This document shows positions 1 through 11,858 of a DNA stretch of 64,000 nucleotides, piece after piece. The number at the start of each line of letters is the position of its first letter. Position 1 is the first letter of the stretch. Both the position numbers and the translations under genes were made by a program. Origin of the DNA: Pezizomycotina sp. ARF18 (Eukaryota > Ascomycota); the NCBI GenBank assembly GCA_002224055.1, contig AZLU01000047.1, positions 120,615 through 184,614 of the forward strand, given 5' to 3'. The notes below the pieces were generated by a model, which saw nothing but the letters and a program-made list of their open reading frames with translations, was not told the origin of the DNA and ran no database searches.

Positions 1-280
1 TTTTCTTCTTCTTCTTTCCTCAAGTTGTAATTTTTTCCCTTTGGTAAATTTGTTGATATGTGTGAGAGTTGAGATAAGCTTCACAAGCTGGTTGAGTTCT
101 TAAAGAGAGGGAGAGTTGTATTGTAAGTGCCGCTTTATGCAAGAGAAGGAACGGAACCAAGCATATATAAGTAAAAAGAGAAAGAACTTGAGAAAAAGAA
201 AATATCGAGAGTTTTTATTGAATACATATATATTAAGATAAGAAGGAAGAAGACGGGACCAAATTTGAGATCGAATGAGG

Positions 281-326
<46 letters not shown>
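281..326. repeat. poly(T)-poly(A) palindrome
   Basis: About 20 T followed directly by about 26 A, a perfect A/T inverted repeat. The same arrangement recurs near 4422-4454, 9601-9631 and 63034-63064, with an inverse A-then-T form near 61037. It could be a real cruciform-forming tract or a consensus artefact at homopolymers. Confidence 0.8.
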
Positions 327-327
<1 letters not shown>

Positions 328-2877
328 CGGAAGAGAAAGACGGTGGCTTAAAGGGAGTAGTAATAAAAGATATATAAGTAAAATAAGAAATAAGAAAATA
401 TACTTTCCAAGAGTTATGGTTCCTTGCGGGAATTGAGGCAGTAAGGAAGGAAAGAAACAGAGATAGGGAAAAAAAAATTTACAAGGTGGAAGTAAATATT
501 CCCTCTCTTTCTTTCTTTTCTTTTCTCTACTATTTTTCTTTTTTGCCTGGTAATAATAAAATTACTTATTATCAGTCACTTTTTTTGTTTTTTTTTTTTT
601 TGGATCGTCGATGTGTTCTTTCCTAATTTTATTTATTTTATTTCATTATTTATTAATTTTTTTTTTCCCTTTTTTTCTTTTTTTTTTTCTTTTTTTTTAA
701 TATAACCCAAATTCATTTTCCGTCTCCATCCTTTTTCCTCTTTTTAATACTCTCACCACCCTTGGAATCCGTCGTTTACACAGTTATCCTCCTTCATCTC
801 AATACTTCCTTAGCCGTGTCTCAAGCACTTTCACATTATCTTTCAAATTGTCTAAAACCCTTCTCTCCTGCTGCCAGTTAAAGAATTTCAAAACCCTCTT
901 CTTTGTGAAGGGTTTTTTTTTTTTTTTTTGCTTGCTAAATCTCTCTTCTTTGTCTGTGGGCAAGCCAGCTGCCTGACCGACCCTAGGAAAGCGCCCTTCT
1001 CCACTACTCCACTGCTCCGTTGAGACGGAATCGAAAAGGCGAAATAAGAAAAACAGAAGGACAAAAAAAGCAAACACCAGTGCCTCAGGGGTAACCGGGT
1101 GGGCAAAAAATAATCTATCTTACTCCTGGGGGGTCCCAGGTGCTAATGGGCTGAACGATGACGAAAGGGCGTTACTGGAAGGACTGCAGGCGCAGGGCAT
1201 TTCTAGTCCCTGATTGATCGGAAGAGACTCGCCGTCTCCACGTCTTCAGCCTACTTCGAGGAAGTCGAAAAGAGAAAAATGCGAGCCGCAAGTATAGTGG
1301 ATAACTTCACACCCCCCCCCAAAAAAAAAAAAATACCTGAATAGCTATCAACCCCCACTCCAAACAGAAAGTTAAATAAAATGAAAGGAGAAAAAAAAAA
1401 AGGTAAATTTTTCGAGAGATTATTGTGATAGCGCGCACGTATATACAGACTACTGACATGCTCACTAAATCTGCACTTCTAAAATGAATAGGAACCTGAA
1501 AAAAAAAAAAAACACTACTTTCTTCTTCACCGCGGCCGGGGTAAAACCTGCATTGAAAAAACCAAAATCAGGTGCACAGATGCGTGGGGGCCTGTTGAAA
1601 CTCGAAAGCTTTTGTCACACAAAGAACGACGAGAGCTCGTTGAAGTGGTGTTCTTATTTTAGTTTCTTCCGATGCAAAAGGAATGGGTGGTGAATACGAG
1701 TCAAGTCATTCGATTGATCTACGTATTTATAGGAACGCCTGCAGGACTATCGACGTTTCTTTCACAAGGCTGGTAAGCTTGTGTGGTTGTCCAGGATCAG
1801 AGGCCGATCAAAAATATTTCGATTCATACCTAAATTGTGATTGAAGAATTTGCGACGAAGAACTGATACGCAGCAATTTGCAGCGAATTGATTTCAGGTA
1901 GAGAGAATGCAGAGAAGGGGAAGCGTTCCCCAAAACGTTGAAGATCTTATGAGCCTCCTGATAGGGGACCAAACTATCAGCGCTGTCAACCAAGGACCAA
2001 GGGCGATATAAAAATTTCCTCCTCCTCCGTGATTTGTGAACCCAGCCACTCGAGTATCTCCCGCCGTTGTCTGCCAAAGGAAAATGAGGAACGCCAAAAT
2101 AGATTACCAAGTTACGCGAAATTCTGCTGGTGAGATTTGATAGACATTGCATTGCATCGTTTTGAGGCAGACAATGTTTATTAATAACAGTAACAGAAAG
2201 CTCGTGAAATTTTGAGTACTAAACCGTCCGCATTTCAACTGATACACGATATCAAGAGCGATATTGTTCTTTTTTTTTAAATGAGCGCGCGCGACCGAGA
2301 TAAAACATTATTACTTAATAGGAACCAAGGCGTCCTACGTATCGAACGTACGGCGCATCGGTAAAGCAGAGTAAGCCCTCGGGTCGGTCTCATCTCTAAA
2401 GCGCAGCGGGTGAGGAATATCTTTTTGACGCGATAGCGATGTTCTTTTGTTCAAGAGATATAGGTTGTATTATCTTTCCTCGGCGAGCTCGAAAAGTGGA
2501 AGGGTTCGCAAGACGCACCACTTAAGACACGAAGACGTCAGCGGCGTCCACACGGTACCGTAGCGGCAACCGAGCTAAACTCTGTTCACTCAAAGTGCAA
2601 GAAATACAATCTATTCGAGTTCTTACTGCAAGGGCTTAAATGTCAACCGAACAAAAACAGCTCCCTCCTGGATCGTGAGGTGAGTTTAGTCCCCTGGAGA
2701 ATTCAGAAGGCCCCTGCGGAATGTTTATTATTATAAAAAAATTTTTTAAGAATACTAAATACGGCCGCGTTTTACACCCGGGACCCGTCGATCCTTTCTA
2801 GATACTACGATTTTTACTTTGGAATCTTGAAAAACCGCCCCAGCAATTCATTTTCTGATTTTGTTTTATTTTGTTGT

Positions 2878-2906
2878 TTATTGTTTATTTATTTATTTAT
2901 TTATTT

Positions 2907-2937
<31 letters not shown>

Positions 2938-2940
2938 TTT

Positions 2941-2971
<31 letters not shown>

Positions 2972-2988
2972 TTTATTATTATTTATTT

Positions 2989-3032
<44 letters not shown>

Positions 3033-3088
3033 TTATTTATTTATTTATTTATTTTTATTTATTTATTATTTATTTATTTATTTATTTT
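2878..3088. repeat. (TTTA)n microsatellite
   Basis: About 210 bases of near-perfect TTTA tetranucleotide repeat with occasional phase shifts (TTTTA, TTA). Its reading frames give Leu/Phe/Ile/Tyr-rich peptides that look like membrane segments but are only repeat translation. Confidence 0.95.
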
Positions 3089-4423
3089 CTGCTGGATATA
3101 TTTTTCCGCGGTCACGTTTGAGACCGTGTATCTTATTGGTGTCGGGGGCGTCCCCTTTTCATTATTTATTTATTTTATTTTATCTTTTTTTCAGATCCAC
3201 CAGGAAAATCAGATCTCTGGCCATTGCTTGGCATATGTAGTATATCATCATGGTTCAAGGTGGGGGGGATTTTCCTCCCAAGGGAAACAAACACGTATTA
3301 GCTCAAAGTGGTCAATGAGAGGGAGAAAAGAGTCGGCGAAAATAGTTCAAATTTACGAACTGCACTCGGAACACAGTAAAAAAGAAAAGAAAAGAGAGAG
3401 GTGCGCCACATATATTCCTTACTGCGGGCGGGACACAACGACGGCAGGTGCGCGAAATGGGGGAAAGGGTGCTCACAATTCGATTTTTGATTACGATTTC
3501 TCTTCAGGTGGCGCTTTTTTTTTAACAGGTAACTGGATGCGATTTGATTCAAGCGAGACACTTCCCAAAGTATTGGGAAGAAAGGTTTTTTTTTTTTTTC
3601 AATTAATTTTTCTAATTTTCTTTTTTGATTAATAGAAGTGGATGGAAAGTTCGAAAAGCTTGAAGGACCTCTTCTTCGGAATCACCTGCGATGCTCCGAC
3701 TTTGCATATTAAAAAAAAGTCCAAAAAAAAAAAACCGTTCCCAAAGCATGCACGACAAAACGCCGATCAGGAAAGATATATAATAAATCTTATAAGTTAG
3801 TCCTTGCGAGATTGAACCAGCGGCTCTAGAGCACGTCTGTCTCTAAGCGATCCAAGATGTGAAGACGGATATACGGACAGGCTTTTGTATTTGATATTGT
3901 TTCGCAAATTCTTGCCATTCGATAAGAAACATCGCTCAGCATAGTATATTTTGAGCTTGGCACGTTGTTGGACGGTCGTTCTCTATCGCTGACCCATTCC
4001 GACGGTTGTTTCTCAATCCATTTGACAACTTGAAAAAGGGTTTTATTGAATCTTTGAAAATACCACCCTAGCAGTTAGGAGGAAAAAAACGTTCCCGGGT
4101 TCATTGTCTTTTTCCTTTTTTTTTTTTTTTTCCTTTTTTTTTTTCTGTTGATGGAAAATAAATTCCGTTACCCTTTTTTTCTATGCAAGGATAATCTTCG
4201 CATACGCGAAAACCGATTCCCGGCAAACATCTCGATGGGCACACTTTTTTTTCTCCCTCCCATCGCTGTTTCTTCACATTGTCTCCGCCTGCCTCTTCCT
4301 CCAGCTCAATCCAACGAGCTCTGATCACAATGCCAACTCGGCAATTGGAAATTGGCAACCAGCTGTTCAAAATTCGATACGTTGAATGCTTAGCAGCTGC
4401 CCCGCTAAAATTACAGAGAGTTT

Positions 4424-4456
<33 letters not shown>

Positions 4457-6776
4457 CACTGTTAAAGCAAATAATACCCGATAGAGAGAATCCTAACACG
4501 CGCCCGCAGCGAAACAGCGACCAATACGGCTTAAAATGGGAGTGAATTAATATCTTTGAAGCTTTTCTTTCTAGTCTTTTTTGTTGTCAGGCGTTGATTC
4601 GCTTTTGTTCGCTGGATAAAACGGTGATCATTATTTCGATCCTCGATCTAAATGGTTCAGTTGGCAACAAGTTGAAAGAAAGAAAAAAAATTCCCTCTCA
4701 TGCGGATACGATCTCCGATGACTTTCTGTTATCATGAACTACGAATTCTAGAAAGGGTTGATTATCAAGCCACCCTTCCCCACGCATTATGCAAGGGTTA
4801 ACCTTGTGAGGACACGGGCTCTGGTGATTAGGGTGGTTACAACCACAAAATAGCAGCAGCAGCAGAGAGTTAAAAATTATCAAAAGTTTTTCGGGAAACA
4901 AGGGCCGATCTCCCGCATGAAATAGGAAGAAGTGAAAAATAAAAGAGAGAAAAAAAAGGGCTGCACTTTCCTAACGCTTGCATAAGGCAAACCTTTACAA
5001 ATTTATTCGCCGTTGCCGCTTTGTCCAATAGGACTCGGCACTGCACCGACGTCACTATGATCGTTTCACAAGAAAAAGTGAAGGTTCGTCTTTGTGAGCC
5101 GTAGACTGAGAGTTCGTGAGAATGAATTTACTACTTAGTAGCTCTCAGCTTCTCTTTGACAGCGATATTCCCCAACTTTCCCCGTCTGATTGTTCGCCCG
5201 GATATCGATAATCACTGATATTCAGTCGATCGCTGTAGGGCTGACCAAAAGCGCTGCGAAGACAAAATTCTCCCAAATAATGTCCCCACCGTTTTGAGCT
5301 CTCCAAATCTTGATCGTGTACTTGCATATCTGAGCAGGATTCTCCTTCTCCTGCTTTATGAACTTGGAATTCCCCATGCATGCTTCGCATTCCAGGTGAC
5401 CCTCGTGACGTAATTTCTAAACGGGAGCAAGTCAAAAAAAAAAAAAAAAAGGTTCACGATGTCCACCTGTCTCTCAGGAATGTAAAGGGATACTAAGTAG
5501 AGTTTTTTTTTTTTTTTTTTTCGGTTGGAAACGCCCCCCCCCCCCCCACGCCTTCCTCCTTCTATAAAACTCCCGGCACTGGCGTCAATCCTCCCCCAAA
5601 TTCTTTCTTTCCAATGTTCCGGATCACCCGCGCTATACTTTGCTTTGTTAGCTGGCTCGTAGGAGTTCAGAGTTCTGAACGAAGGGCGTGTCACTGGGAG
5701 GTGTGGACACCATACAAAATGCCTCACCACCGAGGTAAAGCGGGAAAACATCGATATTACATATATTGGAACGGATCTGGAATCCGTAGATTCGTGAATA
5801 AGCTATAGGGAGATCGGTGGCTTAAGCGCAGAGAACCGCGCCAGCAACGTTAAAATCGTAAAACAAAAAGACGACGACGGACCCGTTGCGTCGAACGAGC
5901 TGCAGTCGTGCTAAATATTTAAAGTTATTGAACTGTTCAAAGGATGAGTTGGAGGGGAGGTTGAAATAAGGTTTAAGGTTTTCGTGTAACCAAGGCTTTT
6001 CTTTTCCCCGCCTTTTCCTCTAGAGAAGAAAGCTTCAATTTGGCCTGTTGTGCCCTGCTTGTCGCTTAGTAAAAAATTGGCGAGAATGCCTTTTCGAAGT
6101 TCGAACGAGAGAGAGCTATAGGTATAAGGACTTTTCAATAATATAAACGAATCCAACAAACCACAGTAGCAGTATTTGAGCGAGGGACGTCCTCGAGCCA
6201 GCTGCAAGGAGAGAAAATACGAATTGAGACACTATCGATCTGTCACCGAGGTCGCTGCGAGTAGCAGGACGTAGAATGGCTTCTACAAGCCTGATGCGAG
6301 AGCTTTCCCCGGAGCGTCTGGACGAAAATATATGGATGCTAGCTAAATTGCGTTCAATTTAAGAAAACAAAAGAGAACCCCTGCATCAACTGAGTGACGA
6401 TGGGAGCTCTGAAGCAAATAGAGAGAGCTTCGAGAGCCTGCCAGGAGGGACTTGAATGCTAGTTGGGCACAGATAACGCTCCTAGAAGACCATTATCTTA
6501 GTACTATAGAGAACATTCACATTTCGAGAAGGTATTCCTTAACAACCACAAAGCCCCAAGAGCACGATAACAAAAGCTACGACCTTTATCGCATCGCGAA
6601 AAGCCAAAGGTAATTGAGGCTGAATCAGAACGGCAGATGGTTCTCGACCAGCGATCGTGAACGAACTTGTAAATTGTTAGTGTCACTAGACTGGAAAATT
6701 GCATCAATTGAAACTGTGTGCTCTAAAACTTGCAAGAAATCTATGTAACCGCTAAAATGAAGACGTCTTCAGACAC

Positions 6777-7997
6777 TCATTTTCCGATCGAGTATCTCCT
6801 TGGAACCCTGCACAACCCTTGCAGCTCCTTTAGAGCCCACCCTTCTATTATTCCTTGCTTTATCAGATCGACGCCTTCCTTCCAGCCATCGGCGGCACCG
6901 GCGACGACCAGCATCGCGGCCGCATTCAGGAGAACGTAATCCACGACGGGATCTCCCGCTTGCGCCTCGCCCTTCAGTATTTCCATCACCTTCTGCGCGT
7001 TCTGCTCGGGCGTTTGCTCTTGCACTCGTCGAGGGGGTGGCAAGGGAGACCGAAATTGGAAGGGTGAAGCTCGAATTCTTCCACGGTTGCCAGCGTCTCC
7101 TCCGGTGAGCCCGGCGGAGGGGCAACGAGGCGCCAGCACGCCGTGGGACCCTCGGGAGATATCTCATCGAGGCGTCTCCGACCCCGCCGCAGACCACCAT
7201 GCCTTTGGTACATCCCATCAGCCTTAACACCTCGATGAAGACGGGACCGAGAGGCTTCTTGCCGACGCCGAGCAAACGGGCTTCGATTCCGTCTATCGGG
7301 TTCGTAAGGGTCCGAGGACGTTAAAAATAGTCGGGAAACCGAGCTCCTTCCGCATCGGTGCGACGAAGCGCATCCCCGGTGATACGTAGGGGCGAAAAGG
7401 AACGTGAAGTTGGTGTATTTTGCCAGAAGCTCGGGGATCGAGTGTGGCTGGAGGTCGAATATGTTACGGGCGGGCGAGTGATAGGAGAAGGTCGGCGGAG
7501 CCTGAGGAGACGTTGCGGCTCGATTGCCGTGCTTGCAACGAGCAGGAACGGCGAAACGAGGAGCGCGGCCGTCGTAGAGACGTTGAACGTGTTGTGACCG
7601 TCGCCGCCGGTACCGACGATGTCGACCTACAAGAATTAGTTAGCTATCCTCTAAAGGAATAAGAACGAAAGAGGAGACCCTACAAAACCACCCTCGTACG
7701 TCCCCGCTTCATGCGCAATTTCTTCTCGGCAACGCCGTTGGCGTGTTCTCTAGCAGGGGCACCTTGTTCGCGGCGTCCCGCATCGCTTCTACAGCTGCAG
7801 CTACGACGAAAGGGTCGTGTACAGGCCGTGAATGTAAGCGCCGTCAGCAGAGCCGATGACTGGACGTGGAAATGTCGTTGGTGAAGATTAAGGCGAGAGC
7901 TGCTCGTATCTCGAGACCACTCCTGCGACGGTCTCGTTGACCCATCGCGAGTAAAACGTCCGAGTTCCTTTAGCAGCGGGCCAATTGAAGGTGACAT
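6777..7997 (-). CDS. TRP4: anthranilate phosphoribosyltransferase (Trp4)
   Basis: Transfers a phosphoribosyl group from PRPP to anthranilate in tryptophan synthesis. The start at 7997 opens with [12 protein letters not shown], the usual family beginning. A 57-nt intron (7627-7683, branch GCTAAC) is followed directly by [16 protein letters not shown], which contains the family GTGGDGxNTFN PRPP-binding motif. Later segments [29 protein letters not shown] and [18 protein letters not shown], then [15 protein letters not shown], match the conserved C-terminal half. The total of about 385 codons fits fungal Trp4. The frame changes several times between these conserved blocks, as in neighbouring genes, which suggests sequencing indels. 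The gene lies head-to-head with the uL10m gene about 210 bp away, so the two probably share a promoter region. The exact C-terminal end is uncertain by a few codons. Confidence 0.93.
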
Positions 7998-8097
7998 TTT
8001 GCGTTGGAGATGGTAAAGGTAAGAGGAAGATGGAATAGCTCGTGAATTTAAAGTTGTTGTGAGACGTCCGGGTTATTATTTATCCGCATACCGAGAA

Positions 8098-8098
<1 letters not shown>

Positions 8099-8136
<38 letters not shown>
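8099..8136. repeat. poly(A) tract between divergent genes
   Basis: A run of 38 A in the 208-bp divergent spacer between TRP4 and the uL10m gene. Poly(dA:dT) of this kind often marks nucleosome-free promoter DNA in fungi; that role here is inference. Confidence 0.85.
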
Positions 8137-8139
<3 letters not shown>

Positions 8140-8205
8140 TTCCCCGTTAAAACTCTCCGTCACAAAAAGTTTCACGGTCATCTCACCTCAGCTCACGTTA
8201 TCACA

Positions 8206-9046
8206 ATGCGGTTAAAACCCCTGCTGCCGGTGTGCAGACGCCTCCAGCCTCTGCAATTCTACCGTACCTTCATCTACACGAGACCGGCCCCGCCTCCTCC
8301 GTCGCCGGAACAGCCGCAATCGCACAGGCCGCACGATTCGAGAAGACGCTCCTGCACCGCACCTACGTCTCGCTGCTCCGGTCCTCGCCGCTGCTTGTCT
8401 TTTTCCAGCACAACAACCTGATTCCGGCGGAGTACTTTGCGATACAGGACCAGCTGAAGAAGGCGCTGAACAATGTGGACGCTACCACGACGGAGACGTT
8501 TCCGAGGCCGGACGTCGGGCGGTACGTCAAAATGTCGATAGTCAACGGCAATCTGTTCGCGGCGGCGCTGCGGGCGGTCGAATACATGCCTGAGGGATTC
8601 AACGCGCCGGCAGCGTCGAGGAGACCTACCTGCGAACGATCAGGTACAAGAACCGGCACCCGCTAACGCCGATGCTGGTGGGGCCGATCGGGATCGTCGA
8701 GTTTCCGGTCCTGTCGGTGCCGCACCTGCAGGCCGTCGTCGAACTCATCTTCCCGAAAAGGTCGTCGCCAAAAAGAAGTCGGACCCAAACTTCGTCAGCG
8801 GCCTGAACAAGCTGATCCTCCTCGGGGCCAAGATTGACGGCGTCGGCGGAAGCATCGTCGACGTCGACAAGGTCAGGTGGATGAGCACGCTGGGAGGGCT
8901 GGACATGCTAAGGGCGCAGCTCGTGGGATACTACAACAGTCTGCCGGTCAAACCTAGTGCAGTGCCTCGACAGCCCCGGGAGGGCCTTATGGTTTACTAT
9001 GGAAGGCAGGAGGAAGATGCTGGAAGACGAATCATCATCATCATGA
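8206..9046 (+). CDS. MRPL11: mitochondrial ribosomal protein uL10m
   Basis: Component of the large mitochondrial ribosomal subunit (bacterial L10, yeast Mrpl11), at the base of the stalk. The N-terminus (MRLKPLLPVCRRLQPLQFY) is basic and lacks acidic residues, as expected for a matrix-targeting presequence. Conserved L10 blocks follow in order: SLLRSSPLLVFFQHNNL, IPAEYFAIQDQLKKALN, MSIVNGNLFAAALRAVEY, then PMLVGPIGIVEFPVLSVPHL and ILLGAKIDG after frame changes. It ends with a short acidic/serine tail (about EDESSSS) and a TGA at 9044-9046. No intron is evident. Length of about 280 codons fits the family. Several one-base breaks interrupt the frame, but conserved blocks stay in order. Confidence 0.85.
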
Positions 9047-9206
9047 GCATATAGATTGTACTGTAGTTTGGGATTGACGCTTAGATTTTTTTTAATGCTA
9101 GAATACAGAGGGAAAAAAAAAAGAGCATTCTAATGTCATTATCGATCGATTTCGTCCAAAAACTCCTGAACCAACTTCCGTGCAGTAGTGAATCCCCCTT
9201 TTCTGT

Positions 9207-9482
9207 TTATCGCGCTTCGAACTGGACCATCCTGCTGAGAGTTAGCGTGAAAATTTGAAGGAGGGAAAAAGCTTTTTTTGCTCACCTTTTGGTCCTCTGC
9301 TTGTACAGGATCCTGTAGCCGCACTCCTTGCAACGATCTGGTCCTTGTCGCCGATTATGACCTCCTTCCGCAATCGGCGCAGTTGTACTTCATTGCTAGC
9401 TTCTTTTCTTTGTCGTCGAAGTTGGAAGGGCGGACGCCGGAGCTGCCCGAGGCCTGCGGGGGACGTAGCCTTCTCTCTGCAT
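9207..9482 (-). CDS. RPB12: RNA polymerase I/II/III subunit Rpb12 (RPABC4)
   Basis: Smallest zinc-ribbon subunit shared by the three nuclear RNA polymerases. Conserved segments are MKYNCADCG, EVIIGDKDQI, RCKECGYRILYKQRTKR and, after a 54-nt intron (9232-9285, branch GCTAAC), the invariant tail MVQFEAR followed by TAA at 9207-9209. The four zinc cysteines (CxxC ... CxxC) are all encoded. One base appears missing between the two CxxC halves and another in the non-conserved N-terminal stretch, so the start codon is tentative: ATG at 9482 would need a frame correction, and the internal Met before KYNC is an alternative. Lies head-to-head with TMA20. Confidence 0.9.
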
Positions 9483-9758
9483 TGTAGGATTTGAAGGTTG
9501 TAGAGGAAGATTTCGTAGTTAGGCGATGGAGTGTTGGGTGCAGATGGATGGTTTGTGAGTCTTAGTCTCTTAGAGGCTCAAAGGGAAAAAAGTTCTTGCC
9601 TTTTTTTTTTTTTTTTTTTTTAAAAAAAAAACAAAATAAAAATAAAAAGTTCTTTATTAAAAGTTAGCCACGTGACCGCGCTTAAAATTCAAGCGAGTTT
9701 CCAATTTTCTCAAGTTCAAAAGCTCTTCACACACAACACGAAAAAATCACTCCGCGCA

Positions 9759-10471
9759 ATGTTCAAGAAACCGTAAGTCGTCGAGAAAGCTTCAGACTTT
9801 AAGGCCCAACTCTCTGACGCTTTGTAGGATATCAGCAGCCGGCAAGACAAAGATCAAGTCGTCCGTCCAAAGGAACATCCGGACAAAAATATGCGAGCAG
9901 TATCCGCTGCTGGCTCCCCACATCGATGAAATCATACCGAAGAAATCGCAGCTGGACCTGATCAAAGCGTCGGGACACCACCTCTACACATTTGTTTTCC
10001 CGGCTTACTAACCCTTGAATAGGCCCGACCGGATATCCCTCTACTCCTCGATAATCAGGTCCTCTTCTTCCAGCACTTGACGACGCCATAATACCGCACC
10101 TCAAGGTGGTTCACAAATGTAAGCGTGGGCTCGTGCACTTTGATTTTTTTTTCTTTTCTTTTTTTTAGCTAATTGTTTTAGTCCCGCAATGCTTCCCGAC
10201 GGTGCAGGTTGATAGGGGGGCGATCCGCTTCGTCCTGGCCGCGCGCAGCTCATGTGTCCAGGCTTGACGTCTCCGGGAGCAAAGCTACCCCAGCGAGGAA
10301 GCGCTTCCGGAAGGCGCCGTCGTAGCTATCAACGCAGAGGGCAAGGAGCACGCAGTCATGGTCGGCGTCCTGAAAATGGGCACGGAGGACATTAAGAAGA
10401 TTAACAAGGGCAACGGGGTGGAGAATTGCCACTACCTCGGCGATGGGCTATGGAAGATGGTCGTAGAGTAG
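9759..10471 (+). CDS. TMA20: translation machinery-associated protein Tma20 (MCT-1 family)
   Basis: MCTS1/Tma20 works with Tma22 (DENR) in recycling of 40S subunits and reinitiation. It starts MFKKP, followed at once by an intron (about 9773-9828). Exon 2 gives [20 protein letters not shown] and [15 protein letters not shown], the classical MCT-1 N-terminus. The middle carries a VLFFQHLTT-like segment. A further intron (about 10119-10181) leads into [17 protein letters not shown], and the PUA domain ends with [69 protein letters not shown] and TAG. The whole family architecture is present in about 180 codons. An additional intron near 9970-10022, ending ACTAACCCTTGAATAG, explains the gap in the middle. 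A few one-base frame breaks remain. Confidence 0.93.
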
Positions 10472-10641
10472 AGTAGAGTAGACAGATTTACAATCAAAAG
10501 TATCTCAAAGATCTGGTGAAATAAGTGCGTGCTGTAAAAGTTGCACGCACCAAATAATCTTTAAAATCGTAAATTTTAATGGTTCGTCTTTAACTTTTTT
10601 GCTCAACATCAACCACCAAACCAAACACTCATTATCGCGAA

Positions 10642-11503
10642 ATGTCTGAATACTGGGTCTCGACGAAAAAATACTGGTGCAAACACTGCGTAAGTCGCTA
10701 CCCCGCTTCCGTGGAGTTCTTCGCTAAACTTGACCTTAGAACCTGTTCGTTAAGGATTCCGTAGTTTCTCGCCAGCAGCACGATGCGACACCACGGCACC
10801 AGGGCGCGCTGAAGCGGTTCCTGCGCGAGCTGCACAAGACCAAAAAGAAGGAAGCAAGCGCGGCTGAAGCTCTCAAGCGCGAGGCGGAGCGGCTGAACAA
10901 CCTCGACAACCCCGACTACAAACCGCCACCGTCGACGAATCGAAAGGATGCGCCGGCCAAAGCGCCCGCGAGCACGCACATATCTGAGGAGCAGAAGCGG
11001 CGGAATATGGACGAGCTGGCGGCGATGGGCGTGGCAATGCCAGAGAGCTACAGGAAAGAACACGCGATGATGGGGGAGTGGGAAGAGGTCAGGGTTATCA
11101 CGCGAAGGGCGGAAGAGGAGGGTGATGAGCAGGAGGAGGAGGACAAGAAGCCAATTCTGGAGGGTGCGAGTGCCGGCGAAAAGCGCAAGCTAGACGAGGA
11201 CGAGGAAGGGGAGAGGGAGATGAGGCGGTTCAAATTCCAGACGAAAACGTACCCGGTCGATGAGAACGACGACACCGGCGCGGAGATGTTTTCGTTCAAG
11301 AAGGGGAAATGGAAGGGGAAGCAGAAAGCAGAGAAACAGGAAGAAGAACCGATCCTATCAAAAAGGAAGACGACGACGACGGAGCGGAAAAGAAGCGGTC
11401 CGCGACGATGTCCAGGTTAAAGAGGACCATGATGAAAAAACCCGCAGATGTCGGCGTCGCTTTCAAGAAGAGAAAGGCCAAAAATAACAGGCGCGGAGGT
11501 TGA
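10642..11503 (+). CDS. U1-type zinc-finger splicing factor (WBP4/FBP21-like)
   Basis: Begins MSEYWVSTKKYWCKHC and, after an intron (about 10690-10734), continues NLFVKDSVVSRQQHDATP then RHQGALKRFLRELHK. This is the matrin/U1-C type C2H2 finger (CxxC ... H ... H) found at the N-terminus of WBP4/FBP21 and related fungal splicing-associated factors. It is followed by a charged Lys/Glu-rich coiled region, acidic stretches around 11100-11240 and a basic tail ending near TGA 11501-11503. The family acts in the early (A/B) spliceosome. WW domains typical of animal WBP4 are not visible, as in several fungal members. Frame breaks occur near the C-terminus. The class of finger is clear; the exact orthology is less so. 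Confidence 0.75.
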
Positions 11504-11825
11504 AACGAAATATTTCTTCAGTAGTATACATCACGGCACGGCGTTAGAAATTATACCAAGCATTCCCGATTTCATCTGTCCGAGCGGTGAACGCTGAAGC
11601 CTAGATCCGATGCTCCGGGTTAACGACGGTTCAGGGAACAAAGCCATTTAACCAATTTGAACGTGATTCAATTTTTTGAAGTATTAATATATTCTCTCTG
11701 CGCCGAACCTCCGGGATAGTTCCCAGAATCGATATTTCCCTCGTTTTCGACGTAGCACAATATCCTTTTGTCCTTGAAGCCCTTTTCAAGCGCGAATCTG
11801 CTTTGATGATAACACAAATCGTCAT

Positions 11826-11858
<33 letters not shown>

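Larger units (their letters stand above)
1..6768. other. AT-rich gene-poor region
   Basis: Long AT-rich stretch dominated by poly(A)/poly(T) runs and T/C-rich tracts. Open frames of 60-130 codons occur on both strands (for example around 1808-2152 minus and 5145-5751 minus), but none shows a recognisable motif, a clear fungal intron signature or a homologous family, and several simply run through simple repeats. Rapidly evolving genes or non-coding RNA genes cannot be excluded. Confidence 0.55.

Noticed and set aside
2827-3632. Long plus-strand frames (86-253 codons) rich in Phe/Leu/Ile/Tyr that look like membrane proteins
   Set aside because: They are translations of the (TTTA)n repeat and its flanks in all three frames.
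3790-3860. Possible tRNA from a GATTGAACCAGCGGC segment
   Set aside because: Cloverleaf pairing could not be built by eye and the T-loop consensus is incomplete.
5614-5808. 64-codon plus-strand frame with signal-like start (MFRITRAILCFVSWLVGVQS)
   Set aside because: Single short frame overlapped by an equally open minus-strand frame; no cleavage context, cysteine pattern or splice support.
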